This document shows, in pieces, positions 13,001 through 26,051 of a stretch of DNA of 64,000 nucleotides; positions within the stretch are counted from its first letter, which is position 1; the number at the start of each line of letters is the position of its first letter. The notes beneath the pieces are model-generated. The model was not told where the DNA came from, made no database searches, and worked only from the letters and a program-made list of their open reading frames with translations. The stretch spans positions 4,479,807 through 4,543,806 of the forward strand of contig NC_079904.1 in the NCBI RefSeq assembly GCF_024868665.1. Reading direction: 5' to 3'. The position numbers and the translations under genes were made by a program. The DNA comes from Triplophysa rosa (Eukaryota; Chordata; Actinopteri; Cypriniformes; Nemacheilidae).

Positions 13001-13263
13001 TTGGGATAAATGCATGCTGTAGAAAAACAGGTAATGATTTAAAATAATTCAAAACATAAAACATCCCATCATTGGTGAATTAAAGGTTCTGTAAACAATG
13101 TTACCGGTTCTAGAATTTTCACCAGACCTTTTTACAACACTTGCACACACTGATCAGAAATGCAGCAGAAGCTCATTGTGTCAATGGTTCATGTAAGAAC
13201 GATAAATAAATAAGCCTTTGTAATAGAAAAAAACATGTTTTACCCAACTTTTACAAGAAGGTT

Positions 13264-13567
13264 CAAAGGATAGGTCACCAAAAATGAAAATTCATCTATC
13301 ATTTACTCACCACAATGTCATTTCAGACCTGTATATATATCTTTCTTCTGCAAAACACAAAAGAAGATATTTTTAAGAACGTTGGGAACCAAACAACATT
13401 GGTACCCACTGACTTCCACTGAATGGACACAAAACCACTGTATGGAGACATTTCTCAAAACATCTTTTGTGTTCTACAGAAACCAAGAAAGGGATACATG
13501 TTTTGAACGACATGAGGATGAATAAATGATGACAACATTTTTATTTTTGAGTGACCTATCCCTTTAA
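13264..13567. mobile_element. Palindromic TTAAAGGG-type MITE
   Basis: A full-length copy, CAAAGGATAGGTCACC to GGTGACCTATCCTTTG-like ends (GAGTGACCTATCCCTTTAA). The internal blocks AACACAAAAGAAGATATTTT and ATGGACACAAAACCACTG are present. Confidence 0.9.
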
Positions 13568-16517
13568 ATGCAAGAAAACATTTTGTCCAAAAGTGATCAG
13601 GTGAGGCACATTACTTTCAAAATATTTTAAAATACACAACGTGGCTCACTGTTTCCTTTGAACACTTTTTTAAATCCTACTGCATTCATGTGCACTTATT
13701 TCATAATATGATCATACTGATACGATTCAAGACACTTCTGCTTACATCACATGTTAGCATCACTTCTACCCAAGCACGCTCACATTGAACATCACATGGC
13801 ACAGTGCACAACAAAGGTTTGCGTGAATGCACTCTTTGTCTCTATGACACACTGGACCATCTGTGCCAACTCAGACCACCTTGATTGAAGAGAGGGTCAA
13901 AACATTAGGGTTTATTCCTTAAGTTTGGACCCAGCTCCCCCTTTCTGCTTCTTTATCTACGGTCCACAGAGGCTTTGGTCATCAAAACACGCCATGATGG
14001 GTTTCTAGCAACAGGCAAAATAGTGTTGGGCAGACCAGAGATACTCTCTTGCATGTTGAGAGACTCCAGTGGAGGGCCGAAAAACAGCTAGCGCATTTCT
14101 GTGCCGACGAAGGCCTGAGCTTAGCAACAGCTTTGTCCTCTGCAAAATTCTACCAGCAAGAATCTTTTCATGAATTAAACATGTGGAACACAAGGTGCTA
14201 GAGATGTCCAAACATTATTTACTGATTTTGCGTTATATAACCTGAGACAAAAAGCCACTCTAATGAAGTTGAAATCCTGCCAGGGGACTGTAGAAAAACG
14301 TACCCATGCAGACCCGAAAGATCTGACTGATCTGTTTTTCACTTTATAACATGAAATCAAATAGATAGATACAGTCAACAGGACACCTAGTGTGTAATAC
14401 ACGAGGTTACACTTGATTGTATGGTCCATGTTCCAATGTAATCTGTTGAGGAAGGAAAATAATGGGGATCATCAATTGTTACCTTTTGTTTTGCGAACAG
14501 TTACAGTTTTACTGCAGAGATCTGGAATATAAAAACCCTACTGTGACCACGATCTAGTCCTACAAGCACACGCTCGGTTCATCCGCACAAAAATTTAAGA
14601 AAAGCAAATGCACATAAATGCATATAAAAGAACTTTCCATGACGCCATATGGGCCGCGCAACCTTTGCCAACAGTGGAAGTCAATAATACATTTACTTAT
14701 AAACATCCATTACAAGAAAAAAATGCCATGCGAACCTGCCCTCTGGTTTCATCTTGTGTTCTTTCCTTCTTAAATGTGGCAGCTTAGATGTTTATCATCC
14801 AAGGTTATTTTGCTCTTATTGAATTTATAAGGAATCCATGCAAGGTCATGACAGGAAATTAAAAAACAGGTACCCACAGGAATCTAGCGGTCAAGAATTT
14901 TGTGGTACGTCGCAACTTCATGGAAGAATATCAGAATGGATCATCCACTGATGAGTTTACCTTCCAAGATTGTTTTCCTGACATTCCGCCACTGCTAAGC
15001 ATTGAATATTGAAAAAAGAGTGGGATGTATTATGAGACAAAAGGTAACAATATACTGGTGGGGCTTTTTTAACTTTGGGCAGTTTTATGTCCCAGGGGTG
15101 GATTGTTATTAAAATAAACAGTTGGTAAAGACAACATGTGATAAAAGAAATATCAAGATAAATTTCACCTGAAGTAAATATTTTGAAAGGGAGTTTAAAA
15201 ACACACAAGGTCAAAAGTGAACATAGCTGAAGAAACACCCAGAAAACTTTGTGCAAAATAAATACCCATCTTGTTTTGAAATGATATTGGTCGATGTGAT
15301 AATGTCAAGTATTAGCAAGCAATTAATAGTTGGGCTAATAGTCCTAAACATTAACCACAAATATCACAGTCCAACATCCTCAAGCATGTGCCACTGTTGC
15401 ATGATGGGAATTCTGCGTTTGTGTCTTCCATTAGCAGTGCATCTGAAACAAACACATACACACTCAAACGCACAAAGATCTTATAAAAGGCAGATGGGTA
15501 AAACATGTGTTGCGCCCTCTAACTCGCTCCACCACATTTGAGCGGTTTGTCCTAACACACGGTGAGCTGTCACTATTAAACTGATAATAGAAGGACCTCT
15601 ACTGGAAGTTTCACAGTTTTGTCCTCTTCATGTCAGTCTTCAGAACAAGGAAAGAAAACAGGCTTGTTTCAGAACACAAAGCTCGATTCGTGGATCATTT
15701 CATATAAAGAACACTGTATTATATGTCAGAAATGGAAACCAGGTGATCGTTTCTATCGTGATGTTTTTGCGATCTCGCGTCTTTGCAGAATCTCACATAA
15801 CTGCTCTCATATGCGATCAAAAAGTTATGTATGCGAACAACACGTTTTGGAAACAAAATGGGCGAAGTGACATTCCAGTAACAGCTTAGTTCAATTTGCG
15901 AGCAGATGATATGATAGAATTATGATCACGTTGCTGTTTTGTAGCATCGTAATATTAACACAACCTGCGTGTTCCCCTCGAACGTGCTATTTTAGGCCCC
16001 ATCTGTCCCTCTGGCTATCAAAGGGTGATGTTTTACTGCTGAAATCGTTCAAGATCCTCCAAACGCTCCAAAAGCCAGATGTCTGCGTCTCTGAGTGACA
16101 TTCGAAGCAATCTTATAACAGCATTGTTTGATGTTTCATTAATCTGAAGAGTTGTTTTCTCTTTGGTTCCATATACAAGCTATTTCGCTTTTGTCAGCAT
16201 TGTGGATAATTTAAGCGACGTGTGAGAGCCCACAGTTTCAGGGCCAGCTTTGGAGATTTTACTGAGATCTCAGTAATGTGTCATTTAACTATTTGTTCTC
16301 AGGTGTTCTTAGTAAAGTCAAACAGGCAAAACAAAAATGTTTTTTGCCAAACATTTTGTTGACATACATAAGGATTACAGGGCTATAGAAATTATTTTGG
16401 ATAAGATAATAACTCAGATCAGCTGGTCTTGGAAGAATCTGATAAGAAATATTTGAGTTCATATTGAAATGTCTAATGTGATTGCGGATTTTAGATCCCT
16501 TTAAGAAACACAAGATA
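13568..16517. other. Intergenic, no gene recognised
   Basis: Several 60-100 codon frames occur on either strand with no family likeness. There is no convincing repeat boundary and no RNA gene. Confidence 0.4.
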
Positions 16518-16841
16518 TTAAAGGAGATATTAAATGCATAGTTCATCAAAAAATACAAATTCTGTCATCTTTTATTCACGCTCATGTCATTTAAAACCTT
16601 TATATCACTCTTTTTATCTATGGAACGTGAAAGAAGATATTTTGAGAAATGTCTCTGTGGTTTTGTGTCCATACAATGGAAGTCAATGGGGTCCAATGTT
16701 GTTTGGATATCAATGTTTTTCAAAATATCTTCTTTTGTGTTCTGCAGAAAAAATAAAGTCATACAGGTTTGAAATGACATACTATATGAGGGTTCATAAA
16801 TGAAGAAAGAATTTTCATTTTCCGGTGAAGTATTCCTTCAA
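16518..16841. mobile_element. Palindromic TTAAAGGG-type MITE
   Basis: Shares the internal blocks GTGTCCATACAATGGAAGTC and TTCAAAATATCTTCTTTTGT. The left end is TTAAAGGAGATATTAAATGC with a second TTAAA at about 16530, suggesting a small rearrangement at the terminus. Confidence 0.8.
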
Positions 16842-18859
16842 AGAGATCTCATTCTTCTTACGCGACGGGTAGAAACATGGACCATTTAAGACAAATACTG
16901 TCTTAGTTGTGACTGTATTTCAACAAAACTTCTCTGATTACCAGCCGTGATCTTAATTGCACAAACAGACAATGGTCTCTGTCTGACGTCGCACTAAAAT
17001 TACACGCTTCTCAACAGACGCTACAGTCTGGAGGTCAGCATGTCACTGGGATGCAATGCAAACGTGGAATTAAGCGTGATCCCACACAACCATGTGTGGG
17101 GGTTCTCCGCCGCTCGAAATGACTAGTTAAATCCTCTCTGTCCTCTCAAGATGCAGCCAAATGCATAATTAACATTCCCAGGCTGTTTACAGTTGATTAT
17201 TTAACTCGGTGGTTTTCCCTGGGAGCCGGTGATTATGTCGCTGCTGGACTACTAATAAAAAAATCCCTTTGAAAGTCAAGGCTCATATCAGGGAGATCTG
17301 GCGAAGAGGAACCGGCTATTAAGAAATAGACAAAACTCAGCAGCAGTCTCACATTCAACGTAGTGAAGACGCAACAAAACCGATGAAGACAGAAGAAGAC
17401 TTCAAAATACAAGTTGCACCTTAAAGTGCTCTTAAGATTAACCGTGGGTGAACAGACATGGACAACTCTAACTGATCGATCTATTCTCACTGATATCTAA
17501 AAGAAACAAGTGACCAAATAAAGACAAGATATGTTTATAAAAACAGCAATGTTTACAAATATAATCAAAGCTGTGACTGTCGAAGATTGTCGAAGACAAA
17601 AGCACAATTTGGTTAAAGTGTCTATATGCCAAAACATTATCGCATCCCAATACAGAAATCTCGAGTTGGACAGTTTGTATTCCCATGTCGGCTCTCCCCA
17701 CAGTCCGGCCACATGAAAATACAGGCCTGCCTGCCGGTGTTTACAATTTGATAAGTGCGCACAAGTTAAAAGCTTGTGTGCATATCTGCTGGTCGGTATA
17801 AAACAAGCAAACCACTTTCCTACCACACACAAAACTAAACAGGCACATGGTGGCACATTTTGCCAGGAACGTGCAATTACTTGTAGTTTGCAGATCCAGG
17901 CACTTCCTCTTTTTACACATTTTGTGTTCCTCTTTGAGAATCCCGTACGGAGGCATAACCACATGTTGCATTGGATGTGTCTTAAATGTGGTGCCGGGAA
18001 CACCGTGGATGAAGCATTAAAATTCCACTGGGATCACATGGTAGATAAACACGACACAGCGATCCTCAACTTTCTTTAACACATACGTGTTATGATATCT
18101 GTGTAGTTTGTATTACGGCATATACTTTCAACGTGACAAAAGCATAAAGCATTTTTTGCTTGGCGGGAAATAAAATAAGAGTAGATTTACAATGAAAAGG
18201 GGATTTTGTTTCTCAACCAGGGCCAGCCATCTTACTACAGACAAGACCATATCTATCATCAACAACACTCTACAGGTATTGCGACTCACCTTGACCTCCA
18301 AAGGATGTCTAGAGTTCACCATTACTTTTAAGCGCATTAATAATTTTTCTAAGCTTCAACATGCACATAGAAACAGGTTGTAATTCACAAGCTTGAGTTC
18401 AGATCCCACAATATCAAAGTCATTTATGTGAAATCACAACTGCAGAACAGACCCAGGTTTCTGTGCCATCTGGCAAACCCTGTGCTTTTGATTCAACCAA
18501 GCTGAAATGCAACAGGACTGATGAAAGCCATTGCTTACAATGAGTTCATCACAAACTATAGCATTTCCCACTTACATTGGATTAAAGAATGGAGAGTGAA
18601 TAACATCCTCTGAGTCTTACAGACGTTCGTTCAATGGTGATATTAAATCTCTAAATCATCGGCAGTATCTGTTATTTTTCTGTTATAAGTCATCATTATA
18701 AGAGGGGCGCTGATTCAAAGCTTGGAGGGAATCTAATTTCAGCTAAACAGACCAATGCAGGTGTACGTGTTTAACCAAGCCTCTTTACCAGAAAGGTCAT
18801 GGTTAACCAGATTTACCAGCTAAACTTTGCGGGTGAAAGACATGTTCCACCAGTTCAAC
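16842..18859. other. Intergenic, no gene recognised
   Basis: Open frames on both strands overlap heavily (17468-18079). None shows a domain or splice-bounded conservation that I recognise. Confidence 0.4.
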
Positions 18860-19356
18860 CCACATAAACATAAAAAAATCATCATTTTTAGTCTTTCATC
18901 ATTTACTCACCATCAAGTCATTCCAAACCATGACTTTCTTCCTTCAGCAGAACACAAAAGAAGAACGTTGGTAACTAAAATACCTTGGCCCCCAATGACT
19001 TTTATGAACAAAAAACCCCCGAAACATCTCAAAATATATTCTTTTGTTTTCCACAGAAAAAGAGTCATTTGCGGGTTTTGGACAGCATTAGGGCTGAAAC
19101 GATTCCTCGAGTAACTCGAGTTATTCGAATACAAAAAATCATCGAGGCAATTTTTGTTGCCTCGAAGCCTCGTTTAATCCATTTAACTACAGTACACACG
19201 GAGCACTGCGTTTCCCCACGGACTGTTATTACTGACGCACAGCCCGCTAAACTCTATTCATGTTACAGTCTCATGCATTCACCGTGAGACACACGCATTT
19301 TAGTATGTTCACACGCTCACACGTGTTTCTCATGCTGATAAATAACTGATAGCTTA

Positions 19357-20326
19357 TAGGGCTGTGACGGTTGCCGTAACAACCGCACCACCGCGATGGT
19401 AAAGTGCCATGACGGTGAACTGCCACCGGCGGTAGTGCACGTCACTCTGACAAATATAGGTGTAATAAATATGAGAGTTGCGATAACGATTGCTAGTTGT
19501 AGCCTTTCAGTTGTGGGTGGTTTTATTTAAAAGATTTTAAATTAACAGAAATTATTGGCATACGTGTCCGTTGGTGCGTTCGAGCGCAGGCCTGCACGGC
19601 AAAACCCAGGTTATTCTGCGGGTTTTGCAATGGATCTTATTGTGAAATGAACAGATACGTAAAATCAAAACTGGCTATGACCCGCTTGCTTAGTGTCGGA
19701 GCGCGCGCAGGTTTTGCCGCGGTTGCGGAGAGACATCTCTTCATTTGCGCTCCTGTGCACATCTTCTGAACGCGCATTTAGTGCAGCTGTACACATTTTA
19801 ATCTGGACAATGTCAACAAGTAAGTTTCACATCAACGAGTCGGAAAAAGTAAAGTTTTTATGGCAATCTGAATAGGAAAGCCAATGTAGGTTTAAACAGT
19901 TTGTTTCAAATGGAATTGTTAAGGACTGTAAGGGTTAATACGCCACTGACTGAAGTTACTGCAACAAGAGCTTTTTTATTTAGTATTTAGCTTTCTTATA
20001 TCATTTAAGTTTTCATTATTTACTGATGTTTATTTAAATGTTTTATATGCTGTAGTGTGCCGTTTCACTGATGGATTTGCGCGTTAAACATTGACGGATG
20101 TTTCATCCTCATTTATTTCAGATATCATATTTCAATTATTTAACAATTTCAAGTATTTAAATAAGGTCTATATTTCTCTTCCACTCGTCATGTGGTTGCT
20201 ACACGCAAATATAATAATATAAATATTATTTATATAAATAATATATATTTCTCAACCACCGCACCACCGCGGTCGATTTGTCTATTACCACCGCGGTGGT
20301 AAAAAACTGCCACCGTCACAGCCCTA
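19357..20326. mobile_element. Internal hAT element nested in 19089-21025
   Basis: The ends TAGGGCTGTGACGG and CCGTCACAGCCCTA are perfect over 14 bp. Flanks are ATAGCTTA (19349-19356) and ATTGCTTA (20327-20334), a 7-of-8 match, so an aged 8-bp duplication. Subterminal CACCGCGGTGG-type palindromes occur near both ends. It keeps a piece of transposase coding sequence. Confidence 0.9.
19693..19875 (+). pseudogene. hAT transposase C-terminal fragment
   Basis: An open frame containing SSERAFSAAVHI, very close to the SERxFSAAG motif of the hAT family C-terminal dimerisation domain. It is followed by a region ending in VKFLWQSE, where family members have a V..L.FL..N segment. Only this end remains; the catalytic core and zinc finger are absent from the surrounding element. 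It reads as an internally deleted copy of a once autonomous element. Confidence 0.65.
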
Positions 20327-21989
20327 ATTGCTTATTGAAATGGTGAACTGATATTTGACTTGGTTTTAGTCTATTTTACGAGTGAAACTTGTTTTCCGGC
20401 TGCATTGAGTCCATCAAACTAGATGCGGACTAGTGGACACCGAATCCTGTTATTTACACATGTCATCTGTCTGGTCTGCGTGTCTGAGTGAATGAACTGC
20501 ACAGTTTAACGTGCTACACGCGTGATGCTCATGAATTTGTCTGCGTCTGCGCTGAATGAGGACATGAACTTCACCTCCAGAGTTGCTCTGAGAGTTTATT
20601 TCACAAACATGTTATTGTTTGAGTGAAGAAACAGACATACTAAAAAATAAGGGTCTTCTGACAACCTGCCAAAATAAAAGTCATAGGCTATTGTTTGAAA
20701 TTATTAGTTCCATTTTTATTCATGTTTCTTATTTATATATTTGTATTATATTGCATTTTGAATTTAATATGGCAATGGAATGTACTAAATGGGTTTAGTT
20801 TTCACAGATAATAATGTATGCTATTTCAGCAATAAAAACTAATTGTTCTAAAAAGGAAACAAATTAGTTGTTTTACTCATTTTAAGAGACCTGTCTTATT
20901 TTCTCTTGTATATTTAGTATTGCTTTTTAATAAAGAAAAAGTACTTATTATCCGAATACCCGATTAATCGATGGAAAAATCAGTAGAATACTCGATTAGT
21001 AAAAGAATCGATAGCTGCAGCCCTAGACAGCATGAGAGTGCATAAACGGTTATCATTTTTATTTTGGGGTAAACTATAAGCTTTAGCTCAAGTCATACCC
21101 CCCAACGTGAAAGATAATCATAAGTAGCAGTAACAATTTACATTTTAATACACAATCGCGTCATAAACACTAACAACCTACAGTATGCGGTGAAATATTT
21201 TACACCCTGTGATCTGTATAAATGCGTGACTTCAAGGTGCACATGTTAAAACTTAAGACCAATTTACTTAAAAGAGCACTGTTTAACATCAGTACATCCT
21301 CCTGACAAATACCAAACAATTGTCAAGCATTTTTTACAATTTCTCTAAAGGTGAAGAACAAGTTCTAAAAGGTGGCTTTTGACTTGTAACATCCACTTCA
21401 GCCTGGTGTGAACTATAGGTTAAATGCATAACATGTCACTCCTCTCTTCATTAAGTTACATTGGCTCTCTATAATTGCTCGCATCAAATACAAGGTTCTG
21501 CTCTTGGCCTACAAAGACCACCACTGGTTCGGCGCCCCCTTATCTTCACTCGCTAATGCAGACTTATGTATCCACCAGATCCCTACGCTCTACAAACGAA
21601 TGACGTCTTGTGGTGCCATCCCAAAAAGGGAAAAAAATCACTCTCACGTATATAGGGCTGTCACAATTATGAAATAATCGTCTCATCACCATTGTTTGAC
21701 CTCATCACGATGGTTTCAGATCATCGCAATTATTGCACATCTCTATAGCAGACACTAGGGGGAGCTGTAGTGCATCTGCATATTGCATATTTTAGTGTAT
21801 ATATTGTAACTAAAGCATGGTAATACTTGGAAAATGTACCACCACGACACAAACACAAAAACAAGTAGAAGTCGTGTTGAATGTCATTTTACCTAGGTGA
21901 AATGACCACAGTTTTAACGTAAGACAAGGAATCAGGTTGAATGGAATTTACGTTTGGTTTACACAGAGTGAACGACTTCAACATGAGTT

Positions 21990-22377
21990 TAGCATGATGC
22001 TAATAGCATCACTGTTAGCATACATACCCCATGTATACGGAGCAGCGAGAGATGAACTACAGTCTGTACAGTACATGATGCGCGTGCAGTGAGCGGACAT
22101 GAGAGATGCGCGTCAGTCAGCAGAGACTCGCGGTACGGTGGACCCACATGTGAGTATAAACGAGCCGTGAAAGACAGACTGTGCACGCACACGTTTACAT
22201 GTTTACATGCGGCTTTGAGTGTACTGACGGCTGTGACGTTCTTGCCCGCATCACGGGAAACAGAAGATCGGCTTGGAATCGGCGAGACGTGAGACTGACC
22301 GGCCGGTCACCGGTCGGGCCCATCATACGAAAAACCGGCCGATTCCGATCTCTTGCCGGTCAATCGGTGCACCTCTA
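21990..22377. mobile_element. Truncated fragment of another hAT-like family
   Basis: Ends with GGTCAATCGGTGCACCTCTA, which inverted reads TAGAGGTGCACCGATTGACC, a terminus I recall as hAT-like. The stretch is absent from the sister copies of the host element at this point. The left end is not visible, so it entered truncated or was deleted later. Confidence 0.5.
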
Positions 22378-22543
22378 GCCTAAACCTTAAGTATGATGAC
22401 CCAATTTTTTCCTATGTATTTTCAAGAAAAAGCACATAGTCTTTATATTCAGAACAATATGGTCGTTTCAAAGCTGAATAAAAAATGTATGAGAATTAAA
22501 AGTCAAAGCTCTAAAACAGACAAATAATCGTCATAATCGTGAC

Positions 22544-23588
22544 TAGTGTTGTCAAAAGTACCGGTACTTCGGGTCCAAGTCGGTACCTAAAAATAAAAAA
22601 GTTGTCGGTACCTAATTTTCACAAGACCCGGTAGTACCGACGTACCGGGTCAACCGGGTACTGATGCTCTGTCTGACAGGTTGTCAGTCGGAAACTTTTC
22701 ATAGACGCAATAAGACGTGATGAGCGGATAAGTGCGGCTCCGATCCACAAGAGACGCGCACAGAAATACTTCAGATTAAAGTCATATCACGAAGAAAACG
22801 AACAGAGTTTTGTGGTGAAACGAGGACGCATCCGGATTTAAGTTAACAAGTTCAAGCGGTAAGTTTCAAATTCTGTTCGCGTTTGCATTATGAATGTTGT
22901 AACATATGTTAAGTTAAAGGTTACGTCAAAATAAACATCCCTGTTTGCATGTTAATTTGTTAGCGCCAATGCTAATCCAGTCAAGTGTCCTTATTAACCA
23001 TTTAATGCTTTTATAACTGTAATGGGGTCAAATAAATGGGAGGACAGGATGGGGTTTACAGTACCTATTTTATTTAGGCCTATCATACTAACTGTATGAC
23101 TAGCAATGTGTATGTCTTGGATGGATAACTCTATTAGGTTTAAAAAGCCACATTTAAAATAAAGAAAAATATATCTGTTGCATTTATTATTTTAATATAC
23201 AGTTACCTTAATGTAAGTAATCTTGTGTAAATGCAGTATAAAAACTGATGTTTGTTTTAATATTGCACATGCATGTTTGTTCAGTCAGTTGACTTACTTA
23301 AGTTTATTCTATTTGTCTTATAAAGCAGCAGACTGAGGAGGATGTTCATCAGCATCAAAGACCCCAGTGAGCACACAACAGTTTCAGCAACAATTAACTT
23401 ATACTTCATGTATACAAAATGGCATTGCTTTCTATACATTTATATTAACAATGAGCTTTATTAATAAAATTGTGTTTCAATTAGCATGTACTGGTGTTTT
23501 GCTTTGGTACCGAAATTGGTACCGAGAACCGTGGAATTTTACTGGTATTGGTACCGACTACTGAAATTTTGGTACCGTGACAACACTA
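22544..23588. mobile_element. Complete hAT element with GGTACCG-rich ends
   Basis: The ends TAGTGTTGTCAAAAGTACCG and ...GGTACCGTGACAACACTA are inverted. The perfect 8-bp duplication ATCGTGAC flanks it (22536-22543 and 23589-23596), and the duplicated bases are part of the right terminus of the host element. Span is 1045 bp. There is no transposase coding, though repeated GGTACCG subterminal motifs are dense. Confidence 0.93.
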
Positions 23589-23893
23589 ATCGTGACAGCC
23601 CTACTCACGTACCTTCTCTGGATCTGTTCCACATTTGTGGAATAATCTGCCTGCTGCTACAAAATCAGCAGATTCTGTAGCCATCTTTAAGAATCGTCTG
23701 AAAACACATCTCTTCCGTCAGCACCTGACCTGACTTCTATCTCTTTTCGACTCTTTCTATCCAAAAAAAACCCCACCTTAGATTTGTATACTGTGGTAGG
23801 CTATATGAGACCAGTTTTATTGCACTTATGCTTTTTGTTGTCCTTTGCTTGTTGCTTTGGATAAAAGCGTCTGCTAAATGACTAAATATAAAT

Positions 23894-25399
23894 GCACAAA
23901 ACAAGCCTCAGGTTCACGCACAGCAGATGAATAATGGAAGCTAGACATCAACATTAATAGCACTGCCAATATGTATATTTCTCTTAAACAAATGCATCGA
24001 TTCGCTTTAGAAGATCTTTGTTAAGACCACGGAGCCGTGTCGAGCAGTTCTTTGATTGATATATGCTCTTTTTGGAGCTTCAAAAAGTCGACGCCCATTC
24101 ACTCCCACTCTACCGCTTGGAAGTAAAATGATACGTGGTATTATAACTTCGACTGCATTATTCTTCAAGAAGAAAGTCATATTCGATCAGGATGCCTTGA
24201 GGGTGAGTAAAACATGGGAATTGTTTTTTTGCCTGTGAAGTATCCCTTTAAGCTGCAAAAACAACCCTTACTATTTTGTGCCTTTTCTGTCAAATTTGGA
24301 GTTCGACAACCCCTGGGTAACCCTTACTTTTTCTTCTCTGCTGTTCACAGACACAGGTGTGATCTCTCACCACTGCTAATTTGGTTAAATTCATCAGATA
24401 ACAGTGGCATCTCATGTGCTGCATTGCAGAAACAAATCTGTTTACAGCACCTTCACCCCACACGTACGCCCGGTGCTAAAAACTGGCTGGTTTAATACCT
24501 TCATGTTTAGCAGTGGCTGTATTTCTTTTAAACCTTGAGGACACCCAAGTTGTTGAGAGACTCTAAAATGGTCACTCTCCGTATCATATGCCAAAACAAG
24601 TCGTGGACCACGGGGGATAAAACTGGATGTCAAATAGCCTGTATTGAAAACAGCTTTGCTTAGAAAATAAATCCAGACTGTGGGTGGAGGCCCAGACTTG
24701 CCCAGAGCAAGCGACTGCAGCTCAACATTTCATTCCTAAACGAAAGGCATAAAACCTTCAAAAGCTTGAAAAACACATGTAGCTCTTCATGCTGGAAATG
24801 ATCAGGTAAACTCCAAAGGACGGATAAGCTGCTTAGAGAGCTGTTGTACGCGTTTCTACAACAGTATGTCGGCCTCTGTGAATGGAATTTTCATCTAGCA
24901 TCCAATAAGTCTGTGTTGTTTTCAATGTGAAGATCAAACATGCAACTATTTAGTTGTTTATTTCCATATTAGGCCACCGGTTGTTGAATTCCATTTGTGT
25001 TGAACTGTTGTTGGATGTTCATTCAAGCGAAACTGAATTTCATACTATGCAATTGTAAGTTTAACAAGATCCTAGCCATCCATTTGGTCTCTAAGGCAAT
25101 GGAAACCAAGGCAACAAGGATGTGCTGTCTGAACATTATGTAACTACTTTCATGCATTTGAAACAGCAGGAAAATTCTAGCACTGTAATGACACATAAAA
25201 GCAACGAGTGTCTTTATGTGTTGCAGGCTGTTGTTATCTCAACTTATTATATTTTAAATCCACTGTGTCTGTATTCTATTTTGTTTTATATTACTTTTTA
25301 TTCCGGCCTACATTTGACTCTGTAAATATTATTTATGCTTACGCCACTATTTCCCACTGGGCAGTGTGACACAAATCTTTGTAATGGTGTACCCCTCCA
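23894..25399. other. Intergenic; MITE remnant at 24105-24251
   Basis: At about 24105-24251 a diverged right half of the TTAAAGGG-type MITE ends in GTGAAGTATCCCTTTAAG. No gene is recognised in the rest. Confidence 0.45.
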
Positions 25400-26051
25400 T
25401 AGGGCTGTCACGATTCTGAAATTTGACTGACGATTAATTGTCTAATAAATCATTGCGATTATGACGATTAATTGTCTGTTTTTGAGCTTTGACATTTAAT
25501 TCTCATACATTTTTGATTCAGCGATTGAAACGACCATATTGTTCTGAATACAAGACTGTTTTTTTCTTGGAAATACATCGGAAAACATTGGGTCATCATA
25601 TACTTAAGGTTTAGGCTTTTACCTGTCAATAATACAACCGCCAAATACTTGTAAATGAAGTAAATTGATCAGGTGTGAATTGAAGCCACCATTAAAATGC
25701 TATCAGTCATAGAAAAGCTTCTAGTCTGTTAAAATTTTACCTGTGTGTTAATGAAATTTTGGTAGACTGGTTTTCACACTGAGATTCGCTTAAATAATAT
25801 TAAATTGTACTGCAGGTAATTTGTATATGTTTTAGTTTTTTTTTTAAGTGATTGTGTTGTGGTGGTACATTTTACAAGTATTACCATGCTTTAGTAACAA
25901 TATATACACTAAAATATGCAATATGCGGATGCACTACAGCTCCCCCTAGTGTCTTCTATAGAGATGTGCAATAATTGCGATGATCTGAAACCATCGCGAT
26001 GAGGTCAAACAATCGCGATGAGACGATTATTTAATAATCGTGACAGCCCTA
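25400..26051. mobile_element. Non-autonomous hAT element, intact target duplication
   Basis: A 652-bp copy of the same family as 35980-36674, with ends TAGGGCTGTCACGATTCTGA and ...TAATAATCGTGACAGCCCTA. The perfect duplication CCCCTCCA lies at 25392-25399 and 26052-26059. It is in the opposite orientation relative to the copy at 21653. Confidence 0.93.

Larger units (their letters stand above)
19089..21025. mobile_element. hAT element with 8-bp target duplication
   Basis: The ends TAGGGCTGAAACGATTCCTC and ...ATCGATAGCTGCAGCCCTA are inverted, and the flanks carry the perfect duplication GACAGCAT (19081-19088 and 21026-21033). Total span is 1937 bp, of which 970 bp is a second hAT element plus its duplicated target. 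It has no transposase of its own. Confidence 0.92.
18860..21080. mobile_element. TTAAAGGG-type MITE split by a hAT insertion
   Basis: The left half (about 18860-19088) has TCATTTACTCACCATCAAG, AGCAGAACACAAAAGAAG and ACATCTCAAAATATATTCTT. The right half resumes at 21034 with GAGAGTGCATAAACGG and ATTTTTATTTTGGGGTAAAC. The halves are separated by the hAT element 19089-21025 with its target duplication, so the MITE is the oldest layer. Confidence 0.8.
21653..23603. mobile_element. hAT element inside the LINE, itself interrupted
   Basis: The ends TAGGGCTGTCACAATTATGA and ...ATCGTGACAGCCCTA are inverted. The flanks carry the perfect 8-bp duplication CTCACGTA (21643-21650 and 23604-23611), with two extra bases TA before the left end. 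The interior matches 25400-26051 and 35980-36674. It contains two further inserts: a truncated hAT fragment (about 21990-22377) and a complete hAT element (22544-23588). Confidence 0.88.
21432..23893 (+). mobile_element. 5'-truncated L2-like LINE, split by hAT insertion
   Basis: The left piece (21432-21650) reads LHWLSIIARIKYKVLLLAYK in one frame, typical of the reverse-transcriptase C-terminal region of L2/CR1-like LINEs. The right piece (23612-23893) continues SGSVPHLWNNLPAATKSAD, then FKNRLKTHLF, then a stop. It ends with the tail TTGGATAAAAGCGTCTGC followed by TAAATGACTAAATATAAATG. The two are separated by the hAT element 21653-23603. The LINE is the oldest layer here. Confidence 0.8.
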
